DNA from: Pseudomonas yamanorum
GTDB taxonomy: Bacteria; Pseudomonadota; Gammaproteobacteria; Pseudomonadales; Pseudomonadaceae
Assembly: GCF_900105735.1 (NCBI RefSeq)
Contig: NZ_LT629793.1
Span: 5,456,001-5,520,000, forward strand
DNA: 64,000 nucleotides
Direction of reading: 5' to 3'
The position numbers and the translations under genes are program-made. Below the pieces are notes generated by a model, which was not told the origin of the DNA, made no database searches, and saw only the letters and a list, made by a program, of their open reading frames with translations. Position 1 is the first letter of the stretch; every line of letters begins with the position of its first letter. This document shows positions 1 to 8,494 of the stretch, piece after piece.

Positions 1-1
1 C

Positions 2-976
2 CTGCCGGCGCTGCGGGAACAGTTGCTCAAGCGCCTGGCCCACATTCATGTGGCGGCCCGGGTCGACCATATCCTTATCACCCAAGGTGCTAGCCATGCC
101 CAGGACCTGTTGATCCGCACACTGCTCAAGGCCGGCGACACCGTGGTGGTGGAAAGCCCGGGCTACGGCAACCTCTACCGCCAGTTGGCCTTTCACGGTA
201 TCAAACTGCTGGAAGTGCCGCGCACACGCGGTGGCCCGGACCTGCCTGCACTGGAGGCGCTGTTGCTCGGGCATCGGCCCAAGTGCCTGTTCATCAACAG
301 CCTGTATCACAACCCCACCGGTACCAGCCTGTCCCAGGGAGTGGCTGAGCGCTTGTTGCAACTGGCCCATTCCCAGGACTTCTTTATTGTCGAGGAAGAC
401 GTCTACGGCGATCTGCAACATGCCACCTGCACTCGGCTGTCGGCGTTGCCCCACGAGGACCGGGTGATCTATATCTCGAGTTTTTCCAAGACCCTCAGCA
501 GCGCTTTGCGCGTGGGCTATCTCACGGCCAGCGGGGCGATCATCGCGCAGTTGTCCAAGGTCAAGACCATGACCGGTATCGGCACCTCGCGGTTCGCCGA
601 GGCGGTGGTGGCGACGTTGCTGGCTAATGGTACCTACCGCAAGTGGGTGCAACGTCTGCGTCGGCGCTTGAACACCGAAATGGCCATCACCCTGCAAGTG
701 CTGGAAGACGAGGAGTGGGAGGTTTTCGCGGTGCCTGCGGGTGGCATGTTTGTGTGGGCGCGCCCTGGTGTCGGTGATGGTTCGACGTTGTACGCGCAGG
801 CTCGCCGGCTTGGGGTGTTGCTGACGCCGGGCGCGCTTTTCAGCCCGACCGGCGAACACAGTGACTGGCTGCGCATCAATGTGGCCTATGCTTCAGATCA
901 GCGCGCCCTCGCGCTGTTCAAGGCCATGGGCCCGGCAGGATCGACCTCTACCATTCTGAAAACGACGAGGATGTAG
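2..976 (+). CDS. PLP-dependent aminotransferase domain of a MocR-type regulator (5' truncated by window)
   Basis: The reading frame is open from the left edge, so the N-terminus lies outside the window. The visible 324 residues form a fold-type I aminotransferase domain: the GD-x-V-x-VE-x-PGY segment near the start, H-N-P-T-G at about nt 310-325, and SFSKTL with the presumed PLP-binding lysine codon at 488-490, followed by LRVGYL. This spacing and the C-terminal LFSPTGEHSDWLRIN segment are typical of MocR/PdxR regulators, in which a GntR winged helix precedes the aminotransferase domain. The winged helix is inferred and not seen, and a free class I aminotransferase is the alternative. Confidence 0.8.
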   Translation: MPALREQLLKRLAHIHVAARVDHILITQGASHAQDLLIRTLLKAGDTVVVESPGYGNLYRQLAFHGIKLLEVPRTRGGPDLPALEALLLGHRPKCLFINSLYHNPTGTSLSQGVAERLLQLAHSQDFFIVEEDVYGDLQHATCTRLSALPHEDRVIYISSFSKTLSSALRVGYLTASGAIIAQLSKVKTMTGIGTSRFAEAVVATLLANGTYRKWVQRLRRRLNTEMAITLQVLEDEEWEVFAVPAGGMFVWARPGVGDGSTLYAQARRLGVLLTPGALFSPTGEHSDWLRINVAYASDQRALALFKAMGPAGSTSTILKTTRM

Positions 977-1091
977 CTTTTTGCCATTATTGTGGCGCCA
1001 AACGCTTGTGTTCAGGGCCCCGGGGTTGCGAATCTCGCTGCATTGAAACCGGGCTTGATGGCATTCGCCATTGCAAGAGGACTCAAGTGCA

Positions 1092-3059
1092 ATGATTTCT
1101 GCCGTGCAACGACGTTTTGCCAACCTCGGTATGGCAAAGAAACTGGGCTTGGGCTTCGCCTTGGTGTTGCTGTTGACGGCGCTGGTGGCCGCGATCGGCG
1201 TGTGGTCGCTGCAAACCGTCGGTCAGCGCTTCGAGGGCCTGAAAGCCATGTCGGCGCTCAACAGTGGCCTGCTCAAGGTGCGCTTGATCGAGCAGGACTA
1301 CGCGTTGCATGCCGACCCCAAGTCGGTGGACGCCTTGCACGAAAGCGTCGACGCATTGGCCGCCCAGGCCACGATTCTCAAGGGCCAGTCGCCCGCCAAC
1401 GTCCCGGTGATGACCGACGTTGAGCAGGCGCTGGCGGCCTATCGCAAGGCGTTCGATGAGTTTGTCGAACTGACCCAGACCAAGGACCTGGCCCTGGAAA
1501 TGGCCAGTTGGTCGGTCTCCAGTGTCGCCAACAACCTCGATGTGTTGCAGGCCGGGCTGGCGGACGACGGCGCCTATGGCCTCAAGGAAAGCCAGGGCAA
1601 GGAAGGCGCCGAATTTATCGAGCAGGCGGGGCAGGTCAGCCAGGTCTCGCGCCTGATGCTGCAAGCCATGAACGAAGCGCATGTGCGTCTGGATCAAAGC
1701 CGCAAGGGCGATGACGAGAACGCCGAGCAAGGCAAGATCGAGCAGGCTGACCAGGCCCTGGCCCAGGTCGAACAGCTGAAAACCACGGTCAAGGATCCCG
1801 GTTATCAAACTGTGCTTAACGAGGTATCCGGGCATATCGCGGCCTTCAGTGAAAAACTCGGTGAGTACACCGGCCTGCTGGCCCAGGAAAAGGTGGTCTA
1901 TAAGCAACTCCACGAGCGTGCTGCCGAGGTGGTCACCCGGGTCAATCAGGCCTATGACGCAGAAGACGTGTCGATGCAGGCGCAGTTGAAGAAAAGCGCG
2001 TTACTGATCATTGGCTCTTCAGCCTTGGCCTTGCTGGTCGGGCTGATTGCGGCGTGGATCATCACCCGGTTGATCGTCGCCCCGCTGCGCAGCGTGATTG
2101 CGGTGGCCCAGCAGATTGCCGCCGGTGATCTCAGTGGCCGCATGGACGTCAGCCGTCGGGATGAAATGGGCCAGTTGATGCTGGCGATGCAGCAGATGAG
2201 CAGTGGCCTGAGCAATATGGTCAGTGGGTTGCAGGCGGGTATCGAGCAACTGGCCAGCTCGGCCCATTCGCTGTCCAGCGTGACTGAGCAGACCAACGTC
2301 GAGGTCAGCTGCCAGAAGGAAGAGACCGAACAGGTCGCCACGGCAATGAACCAAATGACTGCCACCGTGCACGACGTGGCGCGTAACGCCGAACAAGCGG
2401 CCGAGGCTGCGCAGACCGCGGATGACAAGGTCGACAGCGGCCAGCAGGTCGTGCGCCAGAGCTTGCAACGTATCGAGTTGCTGGCCAGTTCCGCGACCTC
2501 TGCCAGTACCAGCATCGAAAGCCTCAGTGCGGAAATCCAGAATATCGGCACGGTACTCGAGGTGATCAAAAGCGTGGCCGAACAAACCAACTTGCTCGCC
2601 CTGAATGCGGCCATCGAAGCGGCCCGGGCGGGCGAGCAGGGCCGTGGTTTTGCGGTAGTGGCCGATGAGGTAAGGGCACTGGCCAAGCGTACCCAGCAAT
2701 CGACCGAGGAAATCGAGCGACTGGTGAGCACCTTGCGCAGCGCGGCACAGTCTTCGGTGCAGCAGATCAAACAGAGTGGCGAATTGGTGAAGCTGGCGGT
2801 CAGTGATGCCCTGGAAACTGAAAGTGCCCTGGGCAGCATTGCAGCGGCGGTGTCGCTGATCCAGCAAATGAACCAGCAGATTGCCGCGGCGGCCGAAGAG
2901 CAAAGCTCGGTGGCCGAGGAAATCAATCGCAGCGTCACCAGCATCCGTGCCAGTGCCGATCAATCGGCGTTGAGCATGCAGGGCAACGCGGCGTCGAGCA
3001 TCGAGCTGGCGCAGTTGGGCACGGAGCTTAAAGGGATGGTCGGGCACTTCCGACTTTGA
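1092..3059 (+). CDS. Methyl-accepting chemotaxis protein
   Basis: This is a 655-residue transmembrane chemoreceptor that should signal through CheW/CheA. TM1 lies at about residues 18-40, a mainly helical periplasmic sensor at about 41-300, TM2 at about 302-325 and a HAMP domain at about 325-378. The cytoplasmic hairpin contains the conserved tip [20 protein letters not shown] at about 495-515. There is no C-terminal CheR/CheB tethering pentapeptide. The ATG at 1092 is chosen because AAGAGGA precedes it; a TTG at 1071 is in frame but lacks a ribosome site. The sensor looks like a helical-bundle type, and its ligand cannot be told from sequence. Confidence 0.95.
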   Translation: MISAVQRRFANLGMAKKLGLGFALVLLLTALVAAIGVWSLQTVGQRFEGLKAMSALNSGLLKVRLIEQDYALHADPKSVDALHESVDALAAQATILKGQSPANVPVMTDVEQALAAYRKAFDEFVELTQTKDLALEMASWSVSSVANNLDVLQAGLADDGAYGLKESQGKEGAEFIEQAGQVSQVSRLMLQAMNEAHVRLDQSRKGDDENAEQGKIEQADQALAQVEQLKTTVKDPGYQTVLNEVSGHIAAFSEKLGEYTGLLAQEKVVYKQLHERAAEVVTRVNQAYDAEDVSMQAQLKKSALLIIGSSALALLVGLIAAWIITRLIVAPLRSVIAVAQQIAAGDLSGRMDVSRRDEMGQLMLAMQQMSSGLSNMVSGLQAGIEQLASSAHSLSSVTEQTNVEVSCQKEETEQVATAMNQMTATVHDVARNAEQAAEAAQTADDKVDSGQQVVRQSLQRIELLASSATSASTSIESLSAEIQNIGTVLEVIKSVAEQTNLLALNAAIEAARAGEQGRGFAVVADEVRALAKRTQQSTEEIERLVSTLRSAAQSSVQQIKQSGELVKLAVSDALETESALGSIAAAVSLIQQMNQQIAAAAEEQSSVAEEINRSVTSIRASADQSALSMQGNAASSIELAQLGTELKGMVGHFRL

Positions 3060-3084
3060 TCACCGCAGGCCTGCGGTGATCAAA
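3055..3084. terminator. Perfect 30-bp palindrome between convergent genes
   Basis: A perfect palindrome with 15-nt arms and its centre between 3069 and 3070 overlaps the stop codon of the chemoreceptor. It lies 12 nt from the stop of the convergent hydrolase. It would form a strong hairpin in transcripts from either strand. The T-run is only three bases on each side, so it may be a bidirectional terminator or only an RNA-stabilising hairpin. Confidence 0.6.
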
Positions 3085-3095
3085 GGGCAGGGTCG

Positions 3096-3908
3096 TCAGG
3101 CGTTGTTGACCAGGAAGGTCAGCAGCGCTTCGTTGACGAAGTCGGGGTTTTCGCGGCTGGAGATATGCCCGGCGTCCGGAATCAACGTCAGTGTGCAGCC
3201 GATCAAGGTCGCCATTTCTTCTGATTCGGCCGGTGGGCGTGGCTTGTCTTGCTCCCCGCACATCACCAGGGTGGTATCGGTGTCGAGGCGCGAAAGCTGC
3301 TCCAGCACATCGGTGCGGCTGAAGATAATCCGGCCCAGGGGCACGATGCTTTGCAGCAGGCGTTCTTTCGGAAAGGCCTTCAGTGCGTTGCGAAAATCCT
3401 GATACAAGGCAGATTCCCGGTCGATGCCGGGGCGGAAGAAGATCGGCGCCACCACATCCAGCAGCGGCTCCGGAATGGCGCCGGCATCTTCGATCATCTT
3501 GAACAGCGAAAAATAGTACTGGCGAGTGGCTTCCGGCTCGGCACCCAGGTGCGTGTCCATCAGTACCAGGCTGTTGACCCGCTCGGGTGCCAGCAGCGCC
3601 AGGCGTGCGCCCCACATGCCGCCGACCGACAAACCCACGAGGTTGACCTGGGCAATGTCCAGGTGATCCAGCAGGGCCAGGTGCTGGCGTGCGAGGTCGT
3701 CCAGGGACACGGTGCTTGCAGGCAGTGGGCCGGACTCGCCGTGGCCCCATAGCTCGGGGACGATCACTCGGTATTGTTGGGAAAGGGCTTCTATCTGCGG
3801 TGCCCACATCTGGCTGTCCCACAGGTAGCTGGAACCGAGGAGAACGGCCGGGCCGGTGCCCTGGTCGAGGTAGTGCAGCGGTTGTCCATCGATGATCACG
3901 ACAGGCAT
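3096..3908 (-). CDS. Alpha/beta-fold hydrolase
   Basis: This 270-residue protein has a complete alpha/beta hydrolase triad: nucleophile Ser94 in G-L-S-V-G, Asp221 in CGEQD and His248 in DAGHIS. The oxyanion-loop region has GSSYLWDSQMW and PELWGHGES. The arrangement resembles 3-oxoadipate enol-lactonase and other small-ester or lactone hydrolases. No pathway genes are adjacent, so the substrate is unknown. The frame extends upstream to 4070, but that part is low-complexity and lacks a ribosome site; the ATG at 3908 follows AAGGG at 8 nt. Confidence 0.88.
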   Translation of the reverse strand: MPVVIIDGQPLHYLDQGTGPAVLLGSSYLWDSQMWAPQIEALSQQYRVIVPELWGHGESGPLPASTVSLDDLARQHLALLDHLDIAQVNLVGLSVGGMWGARLALLAPERVNSLVLMDTHLGAEPEATRQYYFSLFKMIEDAGAIPEPLLDVVAPIFFRPGIDRESALYQDFRNALKAFPKERLLQSIVPLGRIIFSRTDVLEQLSRLDTDTTLVMCGEQDKPRPPAESEEMATLIGCTLTLIPDAGHISSRENPDFVNEALLTFLVNNA

Positions 3909-4029
3909 GGCGAGGCCCTTTTCGTTAACGGAGAGAGGGGCCTTTTTTACGCTATTCGGGGGGAAGGGGATAGGTGCAGAGTGATGGCATGTGGCGAGCG
4001 GGTTTACCGCCCACCACAATGGCAGGGGA

Positions 4030-4800
4030 TCAGTCGTAGATGGCTTTCTTCTTCCAGTCCGCGTCCGCATCCACCTCTTTCAAGCCTTGGGTCAATTCGT
4101 TGACCTCGTCTTCAGCCGGCTCGAGGTTGGTCAGCACCATGGAGTTGGCGCGCGCCAGTTGTTTCTCCAGCAATTGCAGTTGCTGGCTGTACACCACGGG
4201 CTCCGGCTGTTTGCGCAGGTACTGCACGCCGCGTTCGAACGCCAGGCGTGCCTGGCCAGGCTGGCCTTGTTGCAGCGCGTGCTGGCCCAGGTTGTTGAAG
4301 AACTCGATGTGCAGCAACACCAGGATGTGGCGGATTTCCTTGATCCAGTGCTTGGCTTCATTGGTCGGCAGGAAACCGTCCTGGGCCGCGCGAGTGACCT
4401 GGCCATGCAGGGCTTCCAGCAGGAACCGTACATCCTTGGCCTTGGCTTCGGTCTGGATCGGGCCGGGCGGGTTGTTCACCGGAATCGATTCGCCCTGGGC
4501 CACCAGTGCGTTGAGTTCGGTGATGCGTGCCTTGAGCGCCGCATTCGACTTGTCCAGATTCAACAGGCGCTGGTTGACGTTGAGCTCCAGGCGGGTCAGC
4601 AGCAACTTGAGTCGCGGCGTCATCAATTGGCCTGGAAAGGTCTCGGTGATTTCACCGCAGCGACGCAGCCGGTCATTGAGTTCGATCCGGGTCCGGTTCT
4701 TTTCCAGCTTATTGTTTTCCACCACGTGGTTCATGTAGCCAATGGCGATCAGTATTACGATCCCGGCTATTACCAGCAGGGTGATCATGAGTGGTGTCAC
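4030..4800 (-). CDS. Membrane-anchored hypothetical protein
   Basis: This is a 256-residue protein that I do not recognise. Residues 3-23 form one strongly hydrophobic helix (ITLLVIAGIVILIAIGY). The rest is soluble, mostly helical and rich in Leu, Gln and Glu. A segment near residues 150-200 has A/G-spaced helices (NNLGQHALQQGQPGQARLAF) like a single TPR-type hairpin. The topology is probably N-in with the bulk on one face of the inner membrane. GTG at 4800 is preferred because AAAGAGGT sits 7 nt upstream; an ATG at 4788 is also in frame. The gene stands alone between the hydrolase and the tRNA cluster. Confidence 0.75.
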   Translation of the reverse strand: MTPLMITLLVIAGIVILIAIGYMNHVVENNKLEKNRTRIELNDRLRRCGEITETFPGQLMTPRLKLLLTRLELNVNQRLLNLDKSNAALKARITELNALVAQGESIPVNNPPGPIQTEAKAKDVRFLLEALHGQVTRAAQDGFLPTNEAKHWIKEIRHILVLLHIEFFNNLGQHALQQGQPGQARLAFERGVQYLRKQPEPVVYSQQLQLLEKQLARANSMVLTNLEPAEDEVNELTQGLKEVDADADWKKKAIYD

Positions 4801-5067
4801 CGGTGTGACCTCTTTATGGGGTTTGCGTTGAAGTGTAGTGACTGGTGCAGTGGCCGGATAGGACTGAGCGACCAGTTGCGTCAGTAGTTTCTTCTATATA
4901 GCTGGGCAGTCCCTGCGTAGATGCACATTGCCATCATTTGCTGTGGCCAACTATAGCGTCTTGTGGAACGCCAGAATATAGGCGCCAAAGCCTGGACGGC
5001 GAGAAACCCTTGCAACCCCCGTAAACCACGGCGAAGTCATTGATTTAAATAAATTTATCCTTGGGGG
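4801..5067. other. Intergenic stretch with no gene seen
   Basis: Between the GTG of the membrane-anchored protein and the tRNA promoter I see no frame with a ribosome site and no repeat. The last 40 bases are AT-rich and could act as an UP element for the tRNA promoter. Confidence 0.5.
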
Positions 5068-5096
5068 TTGACGACCTCCCAATCCATCCATAGAAT
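5068..5096 (+). promoter_or_regulatory. Promoter of the tRNA-Glu/Gly operon
   Basis: TTGACG (5068-5073) and TAGAAT (5091-5096) are separated by 17 nt. A GC-rich discriminator (GCGCGCC) follows. This is a near-consensus sigma-70 promoter with the discriminator type seen in stringently controlled stable-RNA promoters. Confidence 0.8.
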
Positions 5097-5158
5097 GCGC
5101 GCCACTTACAGCGTAAAGCACACAGCGAAACGCGGTAGGGAGTGAATGTTGTACGTGT

Positions 5159-5234
5159 GTCCCCTTCGTCTAGTGGCCTAGGACACCGCCCTTTCACGGC
5201 GGTAACAGGGGTTCGAGTCCCCTAGGGGACGCCA
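5159..5234 (+). tRNA. tRNA-Glu (anticodon TTC), copy 1
   Basis: This is a 76-nt cloverleaf with acceptor stem GTCCCCT/AGGGGAC, anticodon stem CCGCC/GGCGG, anticodon TTC at 5193-5195, the T-loop GTTCGAGTC and an encoded CCA end. It is the first gene of the tandem tRNA operon. Confidence 0.98.
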
Positions 5235-5237
5235 TAT

Positions 5238-5313
<76 letters not shown>

Positions 5314-5417
5314 AATTTAAGCAGTGTTGCTCTCGGGCGGCACTGAGTGAAACCAGGGCATAATCTTCGGATTTAATCTCTGGGCACTGAAATACACACC
5401 ATGTGTTTCAGTAGCGT

Positions 5418-5493
5418 GTCCCCTTCGTCTAGTGGCCTAGGACACCGCCCTTTCACGGCGGTAACAGGGGTTCGAGTCCCCTAGGGGACGCCA
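5418..5493 (+). tRNA. tRNA-Glu (anticodon TTC), copy 2
   Basis: This 76-nt gene is identical to the copy at 5159. The two Glu-Gly pairs are separated by about 100 nt of unrelated spacer, so this is a tandem duplication of the pair with divergent linkers. Confidence 0.98.
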
Positions 5494-5496
5494 TTT

Positions 5497-5572
<76 letters not shown>

Positions 5573-5581
5573 TATTTAACG

Positions 5582-5612
5582 AAAACGCCGATCAGCAATG
5601 ATCGGCGTTTTT
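5582..5612 (+). terminator. Rho-independent terminator of the tRNA operon
   Basis: A 13-bp stem (AAAACGCCGATCA/TGATCGGCGTTTT) with loop GCAA is followed by a T-run. It also faces the end of the convergent LuxR gene and could serve both strands. Confidence 0.9.
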
Positions 5613-5639
5613 GTGTGCGCGGCTTTTTATCCGCCGAAT

Positions 5640-6431
5640 CTAGTTTGGCGCGTAAGCGTCTTGCTTCGGTATAAAAAAGCGTGAGAACAGTTCGGACTGC
5701 GACTTGATGTTCAACTTGTTGTAAATGTTGCGCCGGTGCACCTTGATTGTTTCGGTAGACAGGGACAATTTGCCGGCGATCTCTTTGTTCGAAAAGCCGC
5801 TGAGCAGCAATTTGAGTACATCCTTTTCACGCGCGGTTATCTGCGTGCCGAGTTGAACGATGGCTTCCGACCACGGTGGTGGCTCACTGAGATTTTTTTC
5901 CAGGTCCGTCTCAAAGCACATGCGTTGATGCATCAATGCCATGACCCAAGGCTTGATGATCTCCAGTGTGGTGATCTGCTCCGGGCTGAAGCGCACGTTA
6001 CTGCCGAAGGAAATACACAGCGTTCTGTTCGCGTCGAGCTGCACGTTGTACTGCACCTCATCCACAGAGACATACGGGGCGAAATACTGGTGGTAATACT
6101 CGGTAGTCAGGAAATGCTCCGGCGCGATGTCTGACAAATGGAAAAAGCCACTCTGTGGGTTTTCACGGTTGGCTATGTAAAAAGGGTCGAGCAAATAAAG
6201 CCCTTTTACGTAGCGTTGTGTCAGTGCATCCACTTCCTCGGCGTCGGCAACTTCGGGCACGGAGATCACAGTGACGTGTTGATCGCTGAACACCAATACA
6301 ACCCAGTTATCGATCTGTACGTATTCTTTTAATACGCGAACCAGAGAGCTCCAGAAAGCCGGGCGGTTCAGCTCCATGATCAGCTTGCCGGCCGACCGGT
6401 GCCAGGCCAAGTCATGAAGGTCGAGTGACAT
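5640..6431 (-). CDS. LuxR-family transcriptional regulator
   Basis: This 263-residue regulator has a C-terminal GerE/LuxR helix-turn-helix at about 198-252 (TAREKDVLKLLLSGFSNKEI, then TIKVHRRNIYNKLN). The N-terminal 190 residues are not a receiver domain and lack the usual set of acyl-homoserine-lactone-binding residues, so it is not an evident quorum receptor. The ATG at 6431 follows AAGGGG at 6 nt. It is divergent from the polyamine-type binding protein at 6569 across a 137-bp shared control region. That context suggests it regulates the neighbour in response to an amine or its metabolite, which is inference. Confidence 0.9.
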   Translation of the reverse strand: MSLDLHDLAWHRSAGKLIMELNRPAFWSSLVRVLKEYVQIDNWVVLVFSDQHVTVISVPEVADAEEVDALTQRYVKGLYLLDPFYIANRENPQSGFFHLSDIAPEHFLTTEYYHQYFAPYVSVDEVQYNVQLDANRTLCISFGSNVRFSPEQITTLEIIKPWVMALMHQRMCFETDLEKNLSEPPPWSEAIVQLGTQITAREKDVLKLLLSGFSNKEIAGKLSLSTETIKVHRRNIYNKLNIKSQSELFSRFFIPKQDAYAPN

Positions 6432-6568
6432 TTACTACCCCTTTAGGGTTAGGGATTCATAGGTCTGAGCTAAGTACTTGTAGGTATTTACTAATCGACG
6501 ACGGCGGGTATATTCACCCACCAGTGGTGATGGCCATGAAGGCCATTCGTTATGACAAGGATAGTTAT

Positions 6569-7672
6569 ATGAATAAATCACATTTGCGAGCCATTTTTTT
6601 GGCCTCGCTTGTCTGTGTTGGCGCAAGCACGCCGGCAGCGGCGGCAGAGCCACGGGTCAATCTGTACAACTGGTTCGGGTTGATCGCCCCTGAGACGCCG
6701 AAAGAATTCGAGCAGAAAACTGGCGCCAAGATGCACGTGGATACCTTCGACAGTGCCGAGGTCATGCAAAGCAAAGCCATGGCTGGGCGCACCGGGTACG
6801 ACGTCGTCGTTGCCACGTCCAACGTCTTGCCAAGCCTGATTCAGGCTGGCGTCCTGGCGCCGCTGGACCGCAGCCAACTGAGCAACTACTCCCATCTCGA
6901 CCCCGAGATGATGGCGTTGCTTGCGATAAATGATCCCGGCAATCTCTACGCCGTGCCTTACTTGTGGGGCACCACCGGCATTGGCTACGACGTGGATAAA
7001 GTCAAAGCGGCCCTGGGTGATAACGCCCCGGTGGACAGTTGGGACTTGATCTTCAAAGAAGAAAACATCAGCAAGCTCAAGTCGTGCGGCGTGGCGATGC
7101 TCGACTCTCCGAGTGAAATCATCTCCATCGCTCTTCATTACCTCGGGCTGCCGAGTAACAGCCAGAACCCAGAGGATTACCTGAAGGCACAGGCGCTGCT
7201 ATTGAAAATCCGCCCTTACGTCCTCTACTTCGACTCTTCCAGAACCGATGCTGACTTTGCTGATGGCAACATATGCGTGGTCGTGGGTTGGGCGAGCGGG
7301 GCACTGACGGCGCAGGCCATCAACGAGAAAAACAACACCGGGCGCAAGATTGCCTACAGCCTGCCGCGTGAAGGTGGGCTGGTCTGGTCGGAAAATTTTG
7401 TGCTGCTCAAAGATGCGCCCCATGCCAAGGAAGGTCTGGCTTTCATCAATTACATGCTTGAACCACAAGTGATTGCCAAAAGCTCGAACCACACGCTTTA
7501 CCCGAACGCTAACAAGGACGCCACTGAGTTCGTCGAGCAGAAGCTGCGCGACAACCCTTGGATTTATCCTGACAAGAATACGGTAGCCACACTTGTTCCG
7601 CTTGAACCACTACCGTTGAAGTTAGAACGAATCCGCACGCGTGTGTGGACCAAGGTCAAGAGCGGTACATAA
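6569..7672 (+). CDS. Periplasmic polyamine-type (PotF/SpuD-like) substrate-binding protein
   Basis: This is a 367-residue group-1 extracellular solute-binding protein. A Sec signal peptide ends near residue 25 (TPAAAAEP). The mature start RVNLYNWFGLIAPETPKEFE and internal segments such as YLWGTTGIGYDVDKV and YVLYFDSS match PotF/SpuD putrescine or spermidine binding proteins. The length equals the family's. The ATG at 6569 follows AAGGA. No permease or ATPase gene is adjacent, so it is an orphan binding protein that must use a distant transporter or act as a sensor. The two small genes downstream follow on the same strand. Confidence 0.9.
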   Translation: MNKSHLRAIFLASLVCVGASTPAAAAEPRVNLYNWFGLIAPETPKEFEQKTGAKMHVDTFDSAEVMQSKAMAGRTGYDVVVATSNVLPSLIQAGVLAPLDRSQLSNYSHLDPEMMALLAINDPGNLYAVPYLWGTTGIGYDVDKVKAALGDNAPVDSWDLIFKEENISKLKSCGVAMLDSPSEIISIALHYLGLPSNSQNPEDYLKAQALLLKIRPYVLYFDSSRTDADFADGNICVVVGWASGALTAQAINEKNNTGRKIAYSLPREGGLVWSENFVLLKDAPHAKEGLAFINYMLEPQVIAKSSNHTLYPNANKDATEFVEQKLRDNPWIYPDKNTVATLVPLEPLPLKLERIRTRVWTKVKSGT

Positions 7673-7708
7673 CCCGCTTGGCATTCATCTTTATTGGCAG
7701 AGGGTTAC

Positions 7709-7951
7709 ATGGCTATTTGCAAAGAAACCAAAGCCGACAGTCATCAATTAGTGACGCTGATAAAGATGGTTGAGGCCTATGAGGCGCAAAGAACCCATGG
7801 CCTCGCGTCACTGGGTAATGATGAACGACTGCTGAACCGCATCAAGGCATTGCTCCATAAACATGATGGGAGGAGTCGCTCGACGAAAGTCGATCAGCGC
7901 AGGCGTATGAATGGGGCCACAACGGCCCCGCTTTATCCGTCGGCAGACTAA
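7709..7951 (+). CDS. Small hypothetical protein downstream of the polyamine-binding protein
   Basis: This 80-residue protein is not recognised. The N-terminal half is helical (HQLVTLIKMVEAYEAQ) and the C-terminal half is basic and proline/threonine-rich. There is no signal peptide or membrane segment. ATG at 7709 is preceded by CAGAGGG at a good distance, while a TTG at 7694 has no such site. It lies 36 nt after the binding protein, probably in the same transcript. Confidence 0.6.
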   Translation: MAICKETKADSHQLVTLIKMVEAYEAQRTHGLASLGNDERLLNRIKALLHKHDGRSRSTKVDQRRRMNGATTAPLYPSAD

Positions 7952-7987
7952 GGGGCTGTCGCAGCGTTTCCAGGGAGGAGAAAAATC

Positions 7988-8233
7988 ATGCGCCATGCGG
8001 CTAACCCATACTTTCTGAAGCCGGACGAATACCAGGCCTACAAGGAAATCGAAGAACAGATCGGCCATTGCACGCCCGAACAAGCCTGGGCGATGTATTA
8101 CGTCTCGAGCGGGATGGTGCGCGAGTTCATCACGCTGGCGGTGATGGAGCATATCGGTCGGGGCAATCGGGCGCTGTTGCTCGAGTGTCCCGACCTTGCT
8201 CGGCTCCAAAACAGCGGCCATGGCGCGCTCTAG
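7988..8233 (+). CDS. Small hypothetical protein
   Basis: This 81-residue protein is not recognised. It has an excellent ribosome site (AGGGAGGAG, 7 nt before ATG). The sequence is acidic and aromatic-rich (NPYFLKPDEYQAYKEIEEQI, AWAMYYVSSGMVREF) and looks like a compact helical cytosolic protein. It lies 36 nt after the preceding small gene, so it may be the last gene of an operon that begins with the polyamine-binding protein. Confidence 0.65.
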   Translation: MRHAANPYFLKPDEYQAYKEIEEQIGHCTPEQAWAMYYVSSGMVREFITLAVMEHIGRGNRALLLECPDLARLQNSGHGAL

Positions 8234-8256
8234 CTTTTGTCGATGCATGCGTGTCG

Positions 8257-8427
8257 TCAACGCCTGCTCATCACCCGCGCCAAACGCAGTATGACTTCCC
8301 GGATCTCATCCCGGTCAAGCGGGACAAACCCCAGGCTCAGGGCATTTTCCGGCATATTCAGCGGTGAGAACTGACGCGCGCTGCGCACCACCACGCCCCG
8401 ACTTCTGAGGGGCAGACTGCTGCCGTG
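8257..8427 (-). pseudogene. C-terminal remnant of a MocR/aminotransferase-type regulator
   Basis: The reverse strand from about 8416 down to the TGA at 8257-8259 reads as about 52 residues ending a protein: RGVVVRSARQFSPL, then ENALSLGFVPLDRDEIREVI and LRLARVMSRR. This pattern (small strand, F-S-P, then a hydrophobic LGF strand and a final helix) is the usual C-terminus of MocR-type regulators. An in-frame TAA at 8428-8430 closes the frame upstream, right at a hairpin and a REP sequence, and no start codon is present. I read it as the decayed tail of a deleted gene. Confidence 0.55.
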
Positions 8428-8464
8428 TTACGGCAGCGCCTTCGCGAGCAAGCCCGCTCCCACT
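8419..8464. repeat. Hairpin plus single REP element
   Basis: A perfect 8-bp stem (GCTGCCGT, loop GTT, ACGGCAGC) at 8419-8437 is followed by one REP core, reading TTCGCGAGCAAGCCCGCTCC at 8441-8460. The same REP core recurs at about 17.9, 30.6 and 44.7 kb. It sits at the break point of the MocR remnant. Confidence 0.75.
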
Positions 8465-8494
8465 GGGTTTTTCGGTGAAGTTTGAAATGGGTTA

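Noticed and set aside
6432..6568. LuxR-box-like dyad (AAGTACTT and neighbouring TTACT) between the LuxR and polyamine-binding genes
   Set aside because: The dyad matches over only four bases per arm, which is not enough to name a binding site.
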